The notes: a model not told the origin generated them from the letters alone. A stretch of 15,040 nucleotides of DNA from Actinomycetes bacterium (GCA_030146615.1 JASLBL010000539.1:1-15040), one strand, 5' to 3'; shown: positions 7,064 through 14,587, counted from the stretch's first letter. Program-made: numbers and translations.

Positions 7064-8253
7064 GGGGCGCGGTCCTCGGCATCGAGGGTCGCCAGCGCCG
7101 CCGCCTGGGCCCGGGCCATCACGTCCTTGAGCGGCCGGCCGGTGGCCGAGGCCAGGCGGGCGCAGTCGGCGTACTCGGGGGCCAGGTTGACCACCCGGCC
7201 GCCGTCCAGGCCCAGCTTGACCCGGACCTTGCCGCCGGGCACCGACACCGTGATCACCCGCCGCTCCAGCATCCACTTGCGGACCGGCAGCCCGCGCACG
7301 CCCAGGGTCGAGGTCTCGCGCCACAGCAGCTCGCGCACGGCCGCGTCGGAGCCGGGGGCGCACAGCACCGACAGGGTGATGCCGGGCCGGCCCTTCTTCA
7401 TGTGGATCGGGGTGAACCAGACGTCGGCCGCCCCGGCCTCGAACAGCCGCTCCAGCACCCAGGGGGCCAGCTCCGGGGTCATGTCGTCGAGGTTGGCCTC
7501 CAGCACGAGCCCGCCGTCGCCGGCCGAGTCATCCTCGGTGCGCTCGCCCAGCAGCACCCGGAGCACGTTGGGCAGTTCGTCGTGCTGGCGGGTCCCGGCT
7601 CCGTAGCCGGTGGCGCCCACCCGCATCGGCGGCAGGTCGGTGAAGCGGCCGGCGCTGGCGGCCAGGATGGCCGCCCCGGTCGGGGTGGTCAGCTCGGCCG
7701 CGACCCCGCCGGAGTAGATCGGCACCCCCTGGAGCAGCTCGACCACCGCCGGGGCGGGCACCGGCAGCATCCCGTGCTCGCTGCGGACCAGACCGGTCCC
7801 GGTGGCCACCGGCGACGCCCACACCTCGGTGACGCCCAAGTCGTGCAGGAGCAGGGCGCTGCCGACGATGTCCACGACCGCGTCGACGGCCCCCACCTCG
7901 TGGAAGTGGACCTGGTCGACGGGCTTGCGGTGGATCCTGGCCTCGGCCTCGGCCAGCCGGCCGAAGCTGGCCAGGGCCCGGTCGCGGACCGGGGCCGGCA
8001 GGTCGGCCTCGCCGAGGGCGCCCCGCAGGTACGCCCAGGTGCGGATCACATGGGACCGCTCGGCCCGGACCCGGACAAGGGTGGCGCCGATCCCGCCCCG
8101 CTCCACCTGGGTCACCTCGAGCTCGAAGGGGTCGACCGGCAGCCCCGACAGCCCGGCCCGCAGGGCGTCGGGCGACCCGCCGGCGTCCAGCAGCGCCCCC
8201 AGCACCATGTCCCCGGCCACGCCGGCGAAGCAGTCGAAGTAGGCGAAGGTCAT
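7060..8253 (-). CDS. larC: Nickel insertion protein LarC (nickel-pincer cofactor synthesis)
   Basis: This 397-aa protein inserts Ni into the pyridinium-dithiocarboxylate mononucleotide to complete the nickel-pincer nucleotide cofactor, a CTP-dependent step. The N-terminal signature YFDCFAGVAGDMVLGALLD is at 5-23, VHFHEVGAVDAVVDIVG at 115-131 and TTPTGAAIL at 189-197. The C-terminal LarC2 part has LEANLDDMTPE (251-261) and TPIHMKKGRPG (281-291). In Lactobacillus plantarum the two halves are joined by programmed frameshifting; here they are one uninterrupted frame. ATG 8253 overlaps the larB stop as ATGA, so translation is coupled. The frame is open upstream but there it crosses larB. larE and the lactate racemase larA are not in the window. 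Confidence 0.93.
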   Translation of the reverse strand: MTFAYFDCFAGVAGDMVLGALLDAGGSPDALRAGLSGLPVDPFELEVTQVERGGIGATLVRVRAERSHVIRTWAYLRGALGEADLPAPVRDRALASFGRLAEAEARIHRKPVDQVHFHEVGAVDAVVDIVGSALLLHDLGVTEVWASPVATGTGLVRSEHGMLPVPAPAVVELLQGVPIYSGGVAAELTTPTGAAILAASAGRFTDLPPMRVGATGYGAGTRQHDELPNVLRVLLGERTEDDSAGDGGLVLEANLDDMTPELAPWVLERLFEAGAADVWFTPIHMKKGRPGITLSVLCAPGSDAAVRELLWRETSTLGVRGLPVRKWMLERRVITVSVPGGKVRVKLGLDGGRVVNLAPEYADCARLASATGRPLKDVMARAQAAALATLDAEDRAP

Positions 8254-9038
8254 TGGCGGCCGCCTTCCCGGCCCACAGCCCGGCGGGCGGTGGTCAGAAT
8301 CCTCGCGGCCAGGGCGCCGGCCCCGAACCCGTTGTCGATGTTGACCACGCTGACCCCGACGGCGCAGGAGTTCAGCATGGCCAGCAGGGCGGCCAGCCCG
8401 TCGAAGGCGGCCCCGTAGCCGACGCTGGTCGGCACCGCCACCACCGGGGCGGCCACCATCCCGGCGACCAGCGAGGGCAGGGCGCCCTCCATCCCGGCCA
8501 CCACCACCAGCACGTCGGCCGCCTGAAGGCGCGCCGCCTCGGCGAACAGCCGGTGGGCGCCGGCCACCCCCACGTCGGTCAGGGTGTCGACCCGGCAGCC
8601 GAAGGCCTCGGCCGTGACCCACGCCTCCTCGGCCACCGGCAGGTCGCCGGTCCCGGCGCAGACCACCCCGACAACGCCGGCCATCTGGACCTCGTCCGGC
8701 TCGGCCGCCCTGGCGACCAGCATCCCCGAGCGGGGATGCCAGCGGGCATCGGGGGCGACCTCCCGGACCGCCTCGGCGTGCTCGGCCGTGGCCTTGGTGA
8801 CCAGCACCGGGGAGGCCTCCTGGCCGAGCAGGGCGGCCACGATCCGGGCCGCCTCGGCCGGCGTCTTGCCCGGCCCGTAGACGACCTCGGGCCCGCCCCG
8901 CAGCGCGCGGTGGTGGTCGACCCGGGCGAAGCCGAGGTCCTCGAACGGCAAGGCGGCCAGGCGGGTCACGGCGTCCTCGGTGGACAGCTCGCCCCTGGCC
9001 ACGGCGCCGAGAAGCTGTCGAAGCCGGCCTTCATCCAA
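8250..9038 (-). CDS. larB: LarB, pyridinium-3,5-biscarboxylic acid mononucleotide synthase
   Basis: This 262-aa protein resembles AIR carboxylase (PurE-like) and makes P2CMN from nicotinic acid adenine dinucleotide by carboxylation and hydrolysis, the first step of nickel-pincer cofactor synthesis. Family motifs are clear: EVVYGPGKTP (51-60), GTGDLPVAEEA (129-139), DVGVAGAHRL (155-164), VVAGMEGALPS (179-189), PTSVGYGAA (203-211) and NSCAVGVSVVNIDNGFGAG (223-241). I place the start at TTG 9038 (reading LDEGRLRQLL) because family members start just before this helix and because a candidate -10 box at 9083-9088 would begin transcription near 9076. An ATG at 9095 in frame would add 19 untypical residues and lie upstream of that -10 box. 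larC follows with a 4-bp overlap. Confidence 0.88.
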   Translation of the reverse strand: MDEGRLRQLLGAVARGELSTEDAVTRLAALPFEDLGFARVDHHRALRGGPEVVYGPGKTPAEAARIVAALLGQEASPVLVTKATAEHAEAVREVAPDARWHPRSGMLVARAAEPDEVQMAGVVGVVCAGTGDLPVAEEAWVTAEAFGCRVDTLTDVGVAGAHRLFAEAARLQAADVLVVVAGMEGALPSLVAGMVAAPVVAVPTSVGYGAAFDGLAALLAMLNSCAVGVSVVNIDNGFGAGALAARILTTARRAVGREGGRQ

Positions 9039-9081
9039 AGTTCCCGCATTGTAGCTCCGGAATACGGCGACGCCGGTCCGG

Positions 9082-9088
9082 TAGCCTA
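9082..9088. promoter_or_regulatory. Shared symmetric -10 element for divergent larB and serS
   Basis: The heptamer TAGCCTA reads TAGCCT on the plus strand and TAGGCT on the minus strand, so both strands fit TAnnnT. On the plus strand 6 nt separate it from the serS ATG (9094), as expected for a leaderless message. On the minus strand it would start transcription near 9076, about 38 nt before the larB TTG. No clear -35 is seen on either side. Confidence 0.5.
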
Positions 9089-9093
9089 GGAGC

Positions 9094-10359
9094 ATGCTGG
9101 ACCTGAAGCTGGTGCGCGAGGACCCCGAGGGGGTCAAGGCCGCACTGGCCAAGCGCGGCCCCGGCGCCGCCGACCTTGTCGACCGGCTGCTGGAGGCCGA
9201 CACCGAGCGCCGGCGCCTGGTCACCGAGGTCGACGCCCTGCGGGCCGAGCAGAAGCGCCGCGGCAAGGAGGTCGCCCGGGCCGCCCCCGGGGAGCGCGAG
9301 CGGGTCCTGGCCGGCCTCAAGGAGCTGTCGGACCGCCTGGCCGAGGCCGAGGCCCGCCTGCGGGCCGCCCAGGCCGCCCTGGCCGAGATCCAGGCTGTCC
9401 TGCCCAACCCGCCCGACCCGGCCGCCCCGGCCGGTGGCGAGGAGGACTCGGTCGAGCTGCGCCGGGTCGGCACCCCACGGGGCTTCGACTTCCCCGTCCG
9501 CGACCACCTGGAGCTGGGCGAGCTGCTGGGCGCGATCGACACCGTCCGGGCGGCCAAGGTGTCCGGTGCCCGCTTCGGCTACCTGGTCGGCCCGGGGGCG
9601 CTGCTCGAGCTCGCCCTGGTCCGGTTCGCCATGGACCGGCTCACCGCCGCCGGGTTCGTGCCCATGATCCCCCCGGTGCTGGTCCGGCGGGAGGCGATGT
9701 TCGGGACCGGCTTCCTGCCCACCGACGAGCAGCAGATCTTCCGCACCGCCGACGACGACCTGTACCTGACCGGCACCTCCGAGGTGCCGCTGGTCGCCTC
9801 CCACAGCGACGAGCTGCTCGACCCGGGCGCCCTGCCCCTGCGCTACGCCGGCTTCTCGACCTGCTTCCGCCGCGAGGCCGGGTCCTACGGCAAGGACACC
9901 CGGGGCATCTTCCGGGTCCACCAGTTCGACAAGGTCGAGATGGTGTCGTTCGTGCTCCCCGAGGCCTCGGCCACCGAGCACGAGCTGCTCCTGGCCCGCG
10001 AGGAGGAGATCCTCCAGGCCCTCGAGTTGCCCTACCGGGTGATCGACATCGCCGCCGGCGACCTCGGCAACTCGGCCGCCCGCAAGTTCGACTGCGAGGC
10101 CTGGATCCCCTCCCAGAGCACCTACCGGGAGCTCACCTCGACCTCGAACTGCACCGACTACCAGGCTCGCCGCATCGCCTGCCGGGTCAGGGAGCCCGAG
10201 GGCAACCGCCACCTCCACACCCTCAACGGCACCGCCGTGGCCGTCGGCCGCACCATCGTCGCCCTGCTCGAGAACCACCAGCAGCCCGACGGCTCGGTCC
10301 GGGTCCCGGGCGCCCTCCAGCCCTACCTGAACACCGACCTGATCCAGCCGAGCAAGTAG
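9094..10359 (+). CDS. serS: Seryl-tRNA synthetase
   Basis: This 421-aa class II synthetase charges tRNA-Ser (and tRNA-Sec where present). The N-terminal tRNA-binding antiparallel coiled coil covers about residues 27-105 and is rich in Arg, Glu and Ala. The catalytic core contains motif 1 around GFVPMIPPVLVRREAM, the serine pocket TGTSEVPL, motif 2 FRREAG (258-263) with SYGKDTRGIFRVHQF, and motif 3 NGTAVAVGRTIVALLEN (from 378), including the conserved Arg 386. Length is typical. ATG 9094 gives the usual MLDLKLVREDPEGVK start. The GGAG just before it leaves only 1 nt of spacing, too short to act as a Shine-Dalgarno site, which fits a leaderless transcript from the -10 box at 9082. It ends 12 bp from a convergent membrane-protein gene. 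Confidence 0.97.
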   Translation: MLDLKLVREDPEGVKAALAKRGPGAADLVDRLLEADTERRRLVTEVDALRAEQKRRGKEVARAAPGERERVLAGLKELSDRLAEAEARLRAAQAALAEIQAVLPNPPDPAAPAGGEEDSVELRRVGTPRGFDFPVRDHLELGELLGAIDTVRAAKVSGARFGYLVGPGALLELALVRFAMDRLTAAGFVPMIPPVLVRREAMFGTGFLPTDEQQIFRTADDDLYLTGTSEVPLVASHSDELLDPGALPLRYAGFSTCFRREAGSYGKDTRGIFRVHQFDKVEMVSFVLPEASATEHELLLAREEEILQALELPYRVIDIAAGDLGNSAARKFDCEAWIPSQSTYRELTSTSNCTDYQARRIACRVREPEGNRHLHTLNGTAVAVGRTIVALLENHQQPDGSVRVPGALQPYLNTDLIQPSK

Positions 10360-10371
10360 CGCAACGGGCCG

Positions 10372-10908
10372 CTACCGCTTCGCCGGCCGGTCGGTGAAGA
10401 CGATCGCGCCGTGCTCGCTGTCGATCCGCCCCTCGGCGACCGCCTCGGCCACCGCCCGGAACACCCGCCGGGCCCGCCACCACCCCTGCACCCGCCAGAC
10501 GCGCCGGGGCGCCTGGACCATGCGGCCCGACTCGGCCTCGATGAACCAGGGCCGCGTGAGCCGGTCGCCCAGCACGAGCGCGGCCACCGCGGCCAGCCCG
10601 GCCGCGATCACCAGGGCGTTGTCGACCAGGAAGGGCACCACCCGCTCCACGATCAGCACCGCCCCGCCGACCGCCACCAGCAGGCCCAGCCCAACCACCA
10701 CGACGATCCAGCTCTCGGCGTCGACGGTGAAGTTGCGGAAGTACCAGTCGGCGACGTCGTCGGAGTCGGGCAGGACCCGGACGGCCGCACGCTCGGCCGG
10801 GCTCAGCTCGTAGGCCTTCCGCCGCCGGCCGGGCAGCTGCCGCCTGGCCCATCGCCGGCGGACGTACCAGAAGCGCCCGTCGGGTGTCGACACCCGCTGC
10901 TCCCGCAC
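10372..10908 (-). CDS. Hypothetical membrane protein with two helices
   Basis: I do not recognise this 178-aa protein. The N-terminal 45 residues are strongly basic (FWYVRRRWARRQLPGRRRKA), followed by an acidic patch (PDSDDVADW). Two adjacent hydrophobic segments lie at about 66-88 and 94-114. A C-terminal part of about 60 residues is rich in Trp and Arg (RRVWRVQGWWRARRVF). Both ends are probably cytoplasmic. The start is GTG 10908, with GGAGG 7 nt upstream; the frame is open 48 codons further but that stretch lacks a ribosome site and has Ser/Thr/Arg-rich shadow composition. It is transcribed convergently with serS and divergently from the alpha/beta hydrolase, so it stands alone. Confidence 0.72.
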   Translation of the reverse strand: MREQRVSTPDGRFWYVRRRWARRQLPGRRRKAYELSPAERAAVRVLPDSDDVADWYFRNFTVDAESWIVVVVGLGLLVAVGGAVLIVERVVPFLVDNALVIAAGLAAVAALVLGDRLTRPWFIEAESGRMVQAPRRVWRVQGWWRARRVFRAVAEAVAEGRIDSEHGAIVFTDRPAKR

Positions 10909-11017
10909 GACGCAGCCTCCCGAGTCGGTGGTCTCGAGTGTCGGCGACGGGGTGTTCGGACGGCAAGGACGGCGACGATTGCCAGACGCGTGGCGGGTGG
11001 TCAAGCTGGGTCGCGCC

Positions 11018-11806
11018 ATGGAGCTGGTCGAGGTCGACGGCCTGCGGATCACCTACGAGCGCGCCGGCAGGGGGCCCCCGCTCGTCCTCCTGCACGGCTA
11101 TGTCGGCGACGGCCCGGCGACCTGGCGCTATCAGCTCGACGAGCTGAGCGACGCCTTCACCGTGATCGCCTGGGACGCCCCCGGGGCCGGAGGCTCGTCC
11201 GACCCACCGGAGTCGTTCGGCACGGCGGGTTACGCCGACGCCCTGGCCGGGTTCATCGCCGCCCTCGGCCTGGAGGCCCCGAACGTGGCCGGCCTCTCCT
11301 TCGGCGGCATCCTCGCCCTGGCCCTCTACCGCCGCCATCCCGCCGTCCCGAGATCCCTGGTCCTGGCCTCGGCGTATGCCGGCTGGGGCGGCTCCCTGCC
11401 TCCTGAGGTCGCCGACCAGCGCCTCCGTCAGGCCTTCGACCTGGCCGGCCTCTCACCCGACGAGCTCGTGGGCACGCTTCTCCCGACCATGTTCTCCCAG
11501 GGCACCGCCCCGGACGCCGTCGCGGCGCTCGGTGCCGCCATGCGGGCTTTCCACCCGACCGGGCTCCGCGCGATGGCCCGAGCCTCGGCCGAGAACCTCC
11601 GCGACGTGCTCCCCCTGATCGACGTCCCCACCCTGCTGGTCTACGGTGCCGAGGACGTCCGCGCCCCCCTCGCCGTCGCCAAGGACCTCGAGGCCTCGAT
11701 CCCGCCGGCGACCCTGGTCGTCCTCCCGGACGTGGGCCACGTCTGCAGCATCGAAGCCCCCGAGGCGTTCAACCAGGCCGTCCGGACGTTCCTCCAGGGC
11801 GTGTGA
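11018..11806 (+). CDS. Alpha/beta-fold hydrolase
   Basis: This 262-aa soluble hydrolase has the canonical fold: oxyanion HG at 26-27 (LVLLHGYVGDG), DAPGAGGSS at 53-61, nucleophile elbow GLSFGG with S94, acid D213 in VYGAEDVRAP and H241 in DVGHVCSIEAPE. All three triad residues are present and length is normal, so it should be active as an esterase, lactonase or haloalkane-dehalogenase-like enzyme; the substrate cannot be read. ATG 11018 starts MELVEVDGLRITY, the usual first strand. The frame is open 30 codons upstream but without family-like sequence. No good Shine-Dalgarno sequence is visible (GGG about 8 nt upstream). It ends 12 bp from the convergent SnoaL-like gene and has no operon partner. 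Confidence 0.88.
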   Translation: MELVEVDGLRITYERAGRGPPLVLLHGYVGDGPATWRYQLDELSDAFTVIAWDAPGAGGSSDPPESFGTAGYADALAGFIAALGLEAPNVAGLSFGGILALALYRRHPAVPRSLVLASAYAGWGGSLPPEVADQRLRQAFDLAGLSPDELVGTLLPTMFSQGTAPDAVAALGAAMRAFHPTGLRAMARASAENLRDVLPLIDVPTLLVYGAEDVRAPLAVAKDLEASIPPATLVVLPDVGHVCSIEAPEAFNQAVRTFLQGV

Positions 11807-11818
11807 CGGTCGGGCGGG

Positions 11819-12217
11819 TCACGCCGGCGGGTCCGCAGGCGTGTCCGACCGCCAGGGCGCCCGCCACGCCGGGGCCTCCCAGCCCTCCATGACGTAGATC
11901 CGCTCTCGGGCGACCTTGTCGCCGCGGAACTCGAGCAGCTGCACCCCGAACTGCCAGGGACCGCCGTCGTAGCCGACCGAGAGCTCCACGACCACCAGGT
12001 CGTCACGGACCGTGATCCGCCGGATCCGGTAGCTCACCTCGGCCGGGTACCGTCGGCGCCACTCGGTGAAGTTGTCGACGCCCTCGAACCGCTCCCCCGA
12101 CTGCGGGAACTCCAGCACCGCGTCGTCATGGTAGAGCTCGTGCGCCCGCTCGACGTCCGCCCCCGCGGACTCGAAGTACCGCCGCACCTGTTCGAGCACC
12201 ACTGACTGCTCAGCCAT
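11819..12217 (-). CDS. SnoaL-like / NTF2-fold protein
   Basis: This 132-aa small soluble protein has the SnoaL-like polyketide-cyclase/ketosteroid-isomerase pattern. A first helix (VVLEQVRRYFESAGA) is followed by ELYHDDAVLEFPQSGERFEG (27-46), an NFTEWRR helix and alternating strands ending in ARERIYVMEGWEAPAW. The Asp/Glu/His residues around 30-36 sit where this fold often places its acid base, but whether it is an enzyme or a ligand-binding protein is open. ATG 12217 is preceded by AGGAGGT with 4-5 nt spacing, which decides the start against the 104 extra upstream codons. It diverges from a decayed hydrolase gene across about 100 bp. A TACCGT box at 12241-12246 on the minus strand may be its -10. 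Confidence 0.82.
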   Translation of the reverse strand: MAEQSVVLEQVRRYFESAGADVERAHELYHDDAVLEFPQSGERFEGVDNFTEWRRRYPAEVSYRIRRITVRDDLVVVELSVGYDGGPWQFGVQLLEFRGDKVARERIYVMEGWEAPAWRAPWRSDTPADPPA

Positions 12218-12317
12218 CGCACCTCCTGGGCCTTCGGGTAACGGTAGCGCGTCGCGGAAGCCGTTGGCGGGCCCGCATCGGCCTGTCACGATCGACGCAT
12301 GGCGAGGGGAGGTCGGC

Positions 12318-12606
12318 ATGCGGCAGTTGTTCATGCACGAGGACGGCGATTCCGATGCCTGGGTCCGGGAATGGTCGCGCTCGCCGAATCTTCTCGGCCA
12401 CTTCTTCCGCGCGCCCGACGCCGAGCCTGTGAGCCCCGGCCGCTGGTGGTCCTGGACAACGGCAGCGACGGCGCCACCTCGCACCTGGGCCTGTTCGGCG
12501 GGTGGGCGGCGCTGGAGCGCGGCTACCACGCCATGACCTTCGACGGCCCCGGCCAGCAGGCGGCCTGTTCCGGCTTCGACTGGCTCGATCCCTATCTCGA
12601 CCCGCG
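12318..12606 (+). pseudogene. Decayed alpha/beta hydrolase (dipeptidyl-peptidase/2,6-dihydroxypseudooxynicotine-hydrolase-like)
   Basis: ATG 12318 has a good GGGGAGG site 5 nt upstream and begins MRQLFMHEDGDSDAWVREW, like the start of this roughly 380-aa family. The reading then jumps to the pre-catalytic segment GHFFRAPDAEP, suggesting loss of about 100 internal codons. Near 12430 the frame changes: the rest (EPRPLVVLDNGSDG, then HAMTFDGPGQQAA) lies in the +2 frame. The break is explained by GAGCCTGTGAGCC. Removing 8 bp (one GAGCC plus TGT) rejoins the frames as DAEPRPLVVLDNG. The nucleophile elbow and the whole C-terminal half are missing; the remnant fades out by about 12606, over the 3' end of the opposite-strand regulator. 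Family assignment is from remembered motifs. It is not expected to make a functional enzyme. Confidence 0.7.
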
Positions 12607-13215
12607 AGGATCCCGTTCATAGGACGGAGGTTGTGGGGGGGCGGGATCGGCGAGCTGGTGAAGGACCACGATGCCGCCGAGGGCCGGCCGGTCGAGGCGC
12701 TGGTGGTCGGTCTGGATGTACTCGTCGAGGACGGCCAGGAGGCGCCGGTCGAGCTCGCGCATCTCCTCTTCGGACAGGTGCAGCATGAAGCGCGCGAAGC
12801 TCCGGACCGAGCCTGGTCCCGCCTCGCGTAGCTCGGCCTGGAAGGCCTCGATCGTGGCGAGGGAGTGTTCCTCGTCGCGGTCGTCGTAGGGCTCGCCGTC
12901 GTCGCTGTCGCCGTAGGCCGACAGCCACCACGACTGCCCGGCGGTCCGATACGGCTTCTCCAGCGCACCGCTGGTCCCGGTGCGGACCGGTGCGGGCTCC
13001 AGTAGTCCGGCCTCGACCAGGAGCCGGACGTGGTACAGGGTCGTGCCCGGCTGGGTGTTCAGCCGGTCGGCGAGCTGCTTGTTCGTCATGGGCTGCTGCC
13101 CGCACAGCCGGAGGATCCGCAGCCGGAGCGGATGGGAGGCCGCCTTCGCCTGCAGGATCGTGGCCCGCCGGCGGTCCACCGCCGACAGGCTCGGCTCGGG
13201 ATCGTGTTGCGTCAT
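12592..13215 (-). CDS. ArsR-like winged-helix transcriptional regulator
   Basis: This 207-aa regulator has an N-terminal ArsR-type winged helix (about 20-95): AKAASHPLRLRILRLCGQQP, recognition region TNKQLADRLNTQPGTTLYHVRLLVEAGLLEP, and a wing (PVRTGTSGALEKPYR). The C-terminal part (100-185) is acidic and helical with MLHLSEEEMRELDRRLL, resembling regulators of the helix_turn_helix_5 type that sit beside MFS exporters. No Cys metal site is visible, so a small-molecule ligand is more likely than a metal. ATG 13215 is 6 nt from a TAGCAT box, so the message may be leaderless. It is divergent from the MFS gene; a dyad at 13247-13277 may be the operator. The Pro-rich last 20 residues overlap the hydrolase remnant and may be altered. 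Confidence 0.85.
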   Translation of the reverse strand: MTQHDPEPSLSAVDRRRATILQAKAASHPLRLRILRLCGQQPMTNKQLADRLNTQPGTTLYHVRLLVEAGLLEPAPVRTGTSGALEKPYRTAGQSWWLSAYGDSDDGEPYDDRDEEHSLATIEAFQAELREAGPGSVRSFARFMLHLSEEEMRELDRRLLAVLDEYIQTDHQRLDRPALGGIVVLHQLADPAPPQPPSYERDPRGSR

Positions 13216-13221
13216 GTCCTC

Positions 13222-13227
13222 ATGCTA
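13222..13227 (-). promoter_or_regulatory. Leaderless -10 box of the ArsR-like regulator
   Basis: On the minus strand this is TAGCAT followed by 6 nt (GAGGAC) and the ATG at 13215. The spacing places the transcription start on the start codon. The alternative reading of GAGGA as a Shine-Dalgarno site leaves only 1 nt of spacing, which is too short. Confidence 0.5.
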
Positions 13228-13246
13228 CGCCGCAGTCGAGTGTTCG

Positions 13247-13277
13247 CATATCGATCGACAAATCTTAAATCGATGTG
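13247..13277. promoter_or_regulatory. Candidate operator dyad between regulator and MFS genes
   Basis: CATATCGAT (13247-13255) and ATCGATGTG (13269-13277) are inverted repeats matching at 8 of 9 positions around a 13-bp spacer. The spacer is AT-rich (ACAAATCTTAA), in sharp contrast to the surroundings. The dyad sits 14 nt before the MFS start and upstream of the regulator's -10 box, a position suited to repression of both genes. Confidence 0.45.
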
Positions 13278-13290
13278 TCATCCTTCGATC

Positions 13291-14562
13291 ATGGCCAACC
13301 GTATGGACCAACGGCGTGAGGGGGAGGAACCCGGTCGCCTCGGCCTGCCCTTCTGGCAGCTGTGGTCGGCCTCCACCCTGTCAAACCTCGCCGACGGGCT
13401 GGTCAAGATCGCCCTGCCGCTGGTCGCCGTCACCTTGACCGACTCCGCTGGGCTGGTCGCCGGGGTCACCGTGGCGGTGACGCTGCCCTGGCTGCTGTTC
13501 GCGCTTCCGGCCGGGGCGCTGGCCGACCGCGTGGACCGGCGCATCGCGATGGTCGCGGCCAACGTCGTGCGGGCGGCCGCGGTCGTGGCCCTGGCGGTCG
13601 CCCTGGTCCTCGGCCTCGAGTCGTCCACGGGAGCGATCTGGGCCCTGTACGCCGTGGCCCTGCTGCTGGGAACCGCCGAGACCGTCTACGACACCGCCGC
13701 CCAGTCGATCCTGCCCCAGGTCGTGCCGCGCGACCGGCTGCCCCGGGTCAACGGCCGTCTCATCGCCGCCGAGCTGACCGCCAACGAGTTCGTCGGCCCT
13801 CCCCTGGGAGGCCTGCTCGTCGCGGCCGGGGTGGCGGCCGCCTTCGCGACCCCGGCCGGACTGTGGGCGGCCGCGGTCGGAGCTCTCCTGCTGCTGCGCG
13901 GAGGCTTCTCGGTCCCACGGGAGACGCCCACGACCCTCCGCGCCGACGTGGCCGAAGGGCTGCGCTACCTGTGGCGGCACCGCCTGCTGCGAACGCTCGC
14001 CGCCATGACCGGGCTGTTCAACTTCGCGACCAACGCCACCTTCGCCGTCTTGGTGCTCTACGCCGTCGGCCCCGACTCCGCCATGGGCCTGACCGAGGCC
14101 GCCTACGGCCTGCTGTTCGCCACCATCGCCGCCGGAAGCCTCATCGGCGCCCTCCTGGCCGACCCCATCATCCGCCGCCTGGGCCGCTCACGGTCGATGC
14201 TGCTGGGCATCCTCGGCGGCGTCGCCACCGTCGGCACCCCAGCCTTCACCACCATCCCCCTGGTAATCGCCGCGGCCTTCCTCGTCGGCGGTATCACCAA
14301 CGCCCTGTGGAACGTCGTCGCCGTCTCCCTGCGACAACGCATCGCCCCCGACCGCATCCTCGGCCGGATCAACAGCTCCTACCGCCTCGTCGCCTGGGGC
14401 ACCAGACCCTTGGGCGCCGCCGCCGGCGGCCTCCTCGCCGAGCTCCTCGGCCTCCGCGCCGTCTTCGCCTTCGCCGCAGCTCTCATCTTGGCGACCCTGA
14501 TCGGCATGACCCAGGTCACCGACACGACGATCGGCACGGCCGAACAGGAGGCTAGGAACTGA
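13291..14562 (+). CDS. MFS transporter (MFS_3 / EntS-like exporter family)
   Basis: This 423-aa membrane protein of the major facilitator superfamily has about 10-12 hydrophobic helices. The N-terminal segment LPFWQLWSASTLSNLADGL (19-37) and the loop 2-3 motif ALADRVDRR (76-84) are characteristic of the MFS_3 subgroup, which contains enterobactin and macrolide exporters. ETVYDTAAQSILPQVVPRDR in the middle and LGRINSSYRLVAWGTRPLGA near the end are also typical. It probably exports a small molecule by proton antiport; the substrate is unknown. ATG 13291 has no ribosome site, and Met-5 (13303) is an alternative start. The frame is open upstream but runs antisense through the regulator. The divergent ArsR-like gene is its probable controller. 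The gene ends 25 bp before the tRNA remnant. Confidence 0.9.
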   Translation: MANRMDQRREGEEPGRLGLPFWQLWSASTLSNLADGLVKIALPLVAVTLTDSAGLVAGVTVAVTLPWLLFALPAGALADRVDRRIAMVAANVVRAAAVVALAVALVLGLESSTGAIWALYAVALLLGTAETVYDTAAQSILPQVVPRDRLPRVNGRLIAAELTANEFVGPPLGGLLVAAGVAAAFATPAGLWAAAVGALLLLRGGFSVPRETPTTLRADVAEGLRYLWRHRLLRTLAAMTGLFNFATNATFAVLVLYAVGPDSAMGLTEAAYGLLFATIAAGSLIGALLADPIIRRLGRSRSMLLGILGGVATVGTPAFTTIPLVIAAAFLVGGITNALWNVVAVSLRQRIAPDRILGRINSSYRLVAWGTRPLGAAAGGLLAELLGLRAVFAFAAALILATLIGMTQVTDTTIGTAEQEARN

Positions 14563-14587
14563 TGCGGCGGCGCACCGGTCGCTGACG

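Noticed and set aside
5993..7363. A 456-codon minus-strand frame spanning the barrel gene and the larC end
   Set aside because: It is a shadow of the plus-strand genes and of larC in another frame, with no ribosome site or family motif.
9039..9557. N-terminal extension of LarB by up to 173 residues
   Set aside because: The extra part is antisense to serS, Ser/Arg-rich, and absent from LarB proteins as I know them.
9031..10278. A 415-codon minus-strand frame under serS
   Set aside because: It is antisense to seryl-tRNA synthetase, which has all class II motifs; the translation shows no domain-like pattern.
10360..10371. Intrinsic terminator between serS and the convergent membrane gene
   Set aside because: The gap is 12 bp with no stem-loop or T tract.
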